Position numbers and translations under genes: made by a program. From Spirochaetales bacterium (lineage in GTDB: Bacteria; Spirochaetota; Spirochaetia; ARS1246): a DNA stretch of 7,729 nucleotides. A model generated the notes under the pieces. That model ran no database searches and was not told the origin of the DNA. It worked only from the letters and a program-made list of their open reading frames with translations. This document shows positions 5,372-7,729 of this stretch, piece after piece. The stretch spans positions 1 through 7,729 of the forward strand of contig JABGPX010000588.1 of the NCBI GenBank assembly GCA_018644745.1. The letters are read 5' to 3'. Every line of letters starts with the position of its first letter. The first letter of the stretch is position 1.

Positions 5372-7729
5372 ATGCCAGATAAATCAACCGTAACCATAGA
5401 TGGGAATACCGCGGCAGCATATGTTGCTCACGCAACAAATGAAGTTATCGCGATATACCCTATTACCCCATCTTCAGCCATGGGCGAGCTTTCGGATGAA
5501 TACTCGTCAAAAGGCAGGAAAAACATATGGGGAAGCATCCCCCATGTAACGGAAATGCAGTCAGAGGCCGGCGCAGCCGGAGCAGTTCACGGCGCACTCA
5601 CCACCGGTGCACTCACCACCACTTTCACCGCGTCTCAAGGGCTGCTGCTGATGATCCCCAATATGTATAAAATCGCCGGAGAACTCACGCCGACAGTTTT
5701 TCACATATCAGCTCGCGCGATTGCCGCGCAAGCTCTTTCTATTTTCGGCGATCATTCGGATGTCATGGCAGCCCGATCGACAGGCTGGGGCATGCTCTCT
5801 TCGAACTCGGTTCAGGAAGTCATGGATATGGCGCTTATCGCCCAGGCCTCGACACTTGAATCCAGAATACCGTTTCTTCACTTTTTTGATGGATTTAGAA
5901 CATCCAACGAAATTCAGAAAGTCGAAGAAATTCCGTATGATGTGATGAAAGAGATGATCGATGACGATCTGGTTCATGCTCACAGATCCAGAGCGCTCAA
6001 TCCCGAAAAACCGACGATTAAAGGAACCAGCCAGAATCCGGATGTTTTCTTCGCCGCCAGGGAAACCGTCAACAAATACTATCTCGCAACGCCGGAAATC
6101 GTGCAAAAGACCATGGATAAGTTTGCGAAACTCAGCGGCAGGCAGTACAAGCTTTTTGACTACGTTGGAGCAAAAGACGCCGAGCGCGTAGTTGTAATAA
6201 TGGGATCCGGCGCCGAAACGACAGAGGAAACGGTAAAATTCCTTGCGGATAAGGGCGAAAAAGTCGGGGTACTAAAAGTAAGGCTGTTCAGACCCTTCAG
6301 CCCGGAGCATCTCGCCGCCGCCTTGCCCTCCACTGTAAAAGCTATCGCGGTTCTCGACCGCACAAAAGAGCCCGGTGCCGTCGGTGAACCGATGTATGAA
6401 GATGTTCGAACCGGTCTTGGAGAGGCCGCGGAAGCTGGAAAGGTAACATGGGAGAAATTTCCAAAAGTAGTCGGGGGTCGCTATGGTCTCGGATCCAACG
6501 AGTTTACTCCGGCAATGATAAAGGCGGTTTTTGACAATCTTTCAGAAAAGGATCCAAAGAACCATTTCACCATCGGCATAAACGACGACGTAGCATTTAC
6601 AAGCCTCGAGTACGACCCGAGTTTCACGACCGAACCGGATTCCGTGCACCGCGCCATGTTCTTCGGGCTTGGTTCCGACGGCACGGTAGGTGCAAACAAG
6701 AACTCAATCAAGATCATCGGCAAGGCGACCGACAACTACGCACAGGGCTACTTTGTATACGATTCAAAGAAAGCCGGAGTTAGGACGGTATCTCACCTCA
6801 GGTTTGGTCCGCAGCTCATCAACAGCAGCTACCTTATCCAAAACGCGAGCTTTATTGCGTGCCATAAATTCAATTTTATCGAAAAGATAGATATGCTTCG
6901 ATACGCCAAAGAAGGAGCGGTCTTCCTCCTCGCTTCGCCTTTCTCGAAAGACGAAATCTGGCGGCACATCCCCGTGAAAGTTCAGCAGCAGATGATCGAC
7001 AAGAAGATTAGGTTCTTTATGATAGATGCCTCGAAACTCGCTGAAGAAGCGAGGATGGGCACTAGAATAAACACTATTATGCAGACTGCATTCTTCCTCA
7101 TTTCCGGTGTACTGGAAGAAGAAAAAGCGCTGAGGCTTATCAAAGACGCGGTAGTAACATCATACAGCAAAAAAGGCCAGGAAATAGTAGATAGGAATAT
7201 GGCTGCTATTGACCTCGCCAAAACGGGAATGATGCAGGTTGAGCTGCCTTCAAAAACCGGCAGCAGTACGGAAATGAAAGAGCTGATCCCGGATGACGCC
7301 CCCACGTTCGTGAAGGAAATAACCGGAGAAATAATGGCCGGAAGGGGTGATAAAATTCCGGTTTCAAAGCTGCCTAATGACGGCACCTATCCGACCGGAA
7401 CTACAAAGTACGAGAAACGCAGCATCGCCGAGTATATACCAGTCTGGGATTCAGAGACTTGTATTCAGTGCGGCGACTGCTCCGCGGTTTGTCCTCACGC
7501 TTCTATCCGCATGAAGATATACGATCCCAAATACGCAGAGTCAGCTCCGGATTCTTTCAAAAGCACGGCGGCTAAGGGCAAAGAGTTTGACAACATGAAG
7601 TTCACCATTCAGGTGGCTCCCGAAGACTGCACCGGCTGCAGCCTCTGTGTGAATATTTGCCCGGCATTCAAGAAGGAAGATGGCGTAAAGACCGACCGAA
7701 AAGCCATCAATATGGAACACCAGATGCCG
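5372..7729 (+). CDS. nifJ: Pyruvate:ferredoxin (flavodoxin) oxidoreductase, partial (C-terminus beyond window)
   Basis: The frame stays open from ATG 5372 to the window end, giving 786 of an expected roughly 1,170-1,200 residues. The enzyme oxidises pyruvate with CoA to acetyl-CoA and CO2 and reduces ferredoxin or flavodoxin, in the cytoplasm. Domain I (about 1-250) has YPITPSSAM (29-37), EMQSEAGA (61-68) and SARA (113-116). Thr32, Glu65 and Arg115 match, from memory, the Thr31, Glu64 and Arg114 active-site residues of the Desulfovibrio africanus enzyme. Domain II covers about 255-400. Domain III contains GLGSDGTVGANK (432-443). The EKR linker domain shows YEKRSIAEY (680-688). The ferredoxin domain has two CxxCxxCxxxC sets, at Cys697/700/703/707 and Cys753/756/759/763, for two [4Fe-4S] clusters. 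The thiamine-diphosphate domain and third cluster should follow outside the window. It has its own promoter and no functional tie to the exporter upstream. No lesion is seen. Identification is secure; physiological direction (fermentative oxidation or reductive carboxylation) is not determinable. Confidence 0.96.
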   Translation, partial: MPDKSTVTIDGNTAAAYVAHATNEVIAIYPITPSSAMGELSDEYSSKGRKNIWGSIPHVTEMQSEAGAAGAVHGALTTGALTTTFTASQGLLLMIPNMYKIAGELTPTVFHISARAIAAQALSIFGDHSDVMAARSTGWGMLSSNSVQEVMDMALIAQASTLESRIPFLHFFDGFRTSNEIQKVEEIPYDVMKEMIDDDLVHAHRSRALNPEKPTIKGTSQNPDVFFAARETVNKYYLATPEIVQKTMDKFAKLSGRQYKLFDYVGAKDAERVVVIMGSGAETTEETVKFLADKGEKVGVLKVRLFRPFSPEHLAAALPSTVKAIAVLDRTKEPGAVGEPMYEDVRTGLGEAAEAGKVTWEKFPKVVGGRYGLGSNEFTPAMIKAVFDNLSEKDPKNHFTIGINDDVAFTSLEYDPSFTTEPDSVHRAMFFGLGSDGTVGANKNSIKIIGKATDNYAQGYFVYDSKKAGVRTVSHLRFGPQLINSSYLIQNASFIACHKFNFIEKIDMLRYAKEGAVFLLASPFSKDEIWRHIPVKVQQQMIDKKIRFFMIDASKLAEEARMGTRINTIMQTAFFLISGVLEEEKALRLIKDAVVTSYSKKGQEIVDRNMAAIDLAKTGMMQVELPSKTGSSTEMKELIPDDAPTFVKEITGEIMAGRGDKIPVSKLPNDGTYPTGTTKYEKRSIAEYIPVWDSETCIQCGDCSAVCPHASIRMKIYDPKYAESAPDSFKSTAAKGKEFDNMKFTIQVAPEDCTGCSLCVNICPAFKKEDGVKTDRKAINMEHQMP

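Noticed and set aside
5590..5625. Direct repeat of GCACTCACCACC in nifJ.
   Set aside because: It encodes GALTTGALTTT, a stretch normally conserved in pyruvate oxidoreductases, so protein sequence explains it.
6982..7386. Long minus-strand open frame of 134 codons, and similar minus-strand frames elsewhere.
   Set aside because: They lie entirely opposite well-identified genes, have composition typical of antisense shadows and show no recognisable domain.
5372..7729. nifJ as a possible nitrogen-fixation gene cluster marker.
   Set aside because: The enzyme is widespread in anaerobes for pyruvate metabolism, and no other nif gene is present in the window.

Overview
The window reads as ordinary chromosome of an anaerobic or facultatively anaerobic Gram-negative (diderm) bacterium with roughly balanced base composition. 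The diderm call rests on the tail of an OmpA-type cell-wall-binding protein at the left edge. The anaerobic call rests on a large single-chain pyruvate:ferredoxin/flavodoxin oxidoreductase at the right edge. I cannot assign a phylum from sequence alone. A spirochaete, a deltaproteobacterium-like lineage or a candidate diderm phylum would all fit. All genes lie on the + strand, and the gaps between them are 80 bases or shorter.

Layout. Bases 1-161 are the C-terminal 52 codons of an OmpA-like protein. A near-consensus sigma70-type promoter (177-206) follows, driving a two-gene unit of related GT-B glycosyltransferases (236-1504 and 1507-3075). The two are joined at a tandem-stop/restart junction with only two bases between them. 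After a 72-base gap with a weak candidate promoter comes a two-gene ABC-2 exporter: a NatA-like ATPase (3148-4059), overlapped by 8 bases by a GTG-started NatB-like permease (4052-5293). A 78-base gap carrying an extended -10 promoter (5313-5342) leads into nifJ (5372 to the window end). The nifJ frame is open through 786 codons and is cut before its C-terminal thiamine-diphosphate domain.

How the genes work together. Three independent transcription units are likely: glycosyltransferase pair, ABC exporter, and pyruvate oxidoreductase. The two glycosyltransferases share sequence blocks and probably act on one glycan or glycoconjugate, consecutively or as partners. The ATPase and permease form one exporter. 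NifJ supplies acetyl-CoA and low-potential electrons and has no evident functional link to the others. No RNA gene, mobile element, CRISPR array, phage gene or convincing intrinsic terminator is visible. I did not find a new biological system. The points most worth a second look are the second glycosyltransferase, with its altered E-x7-E motif and extra C-terminal tail, and the compact control elements at the gene junctions.
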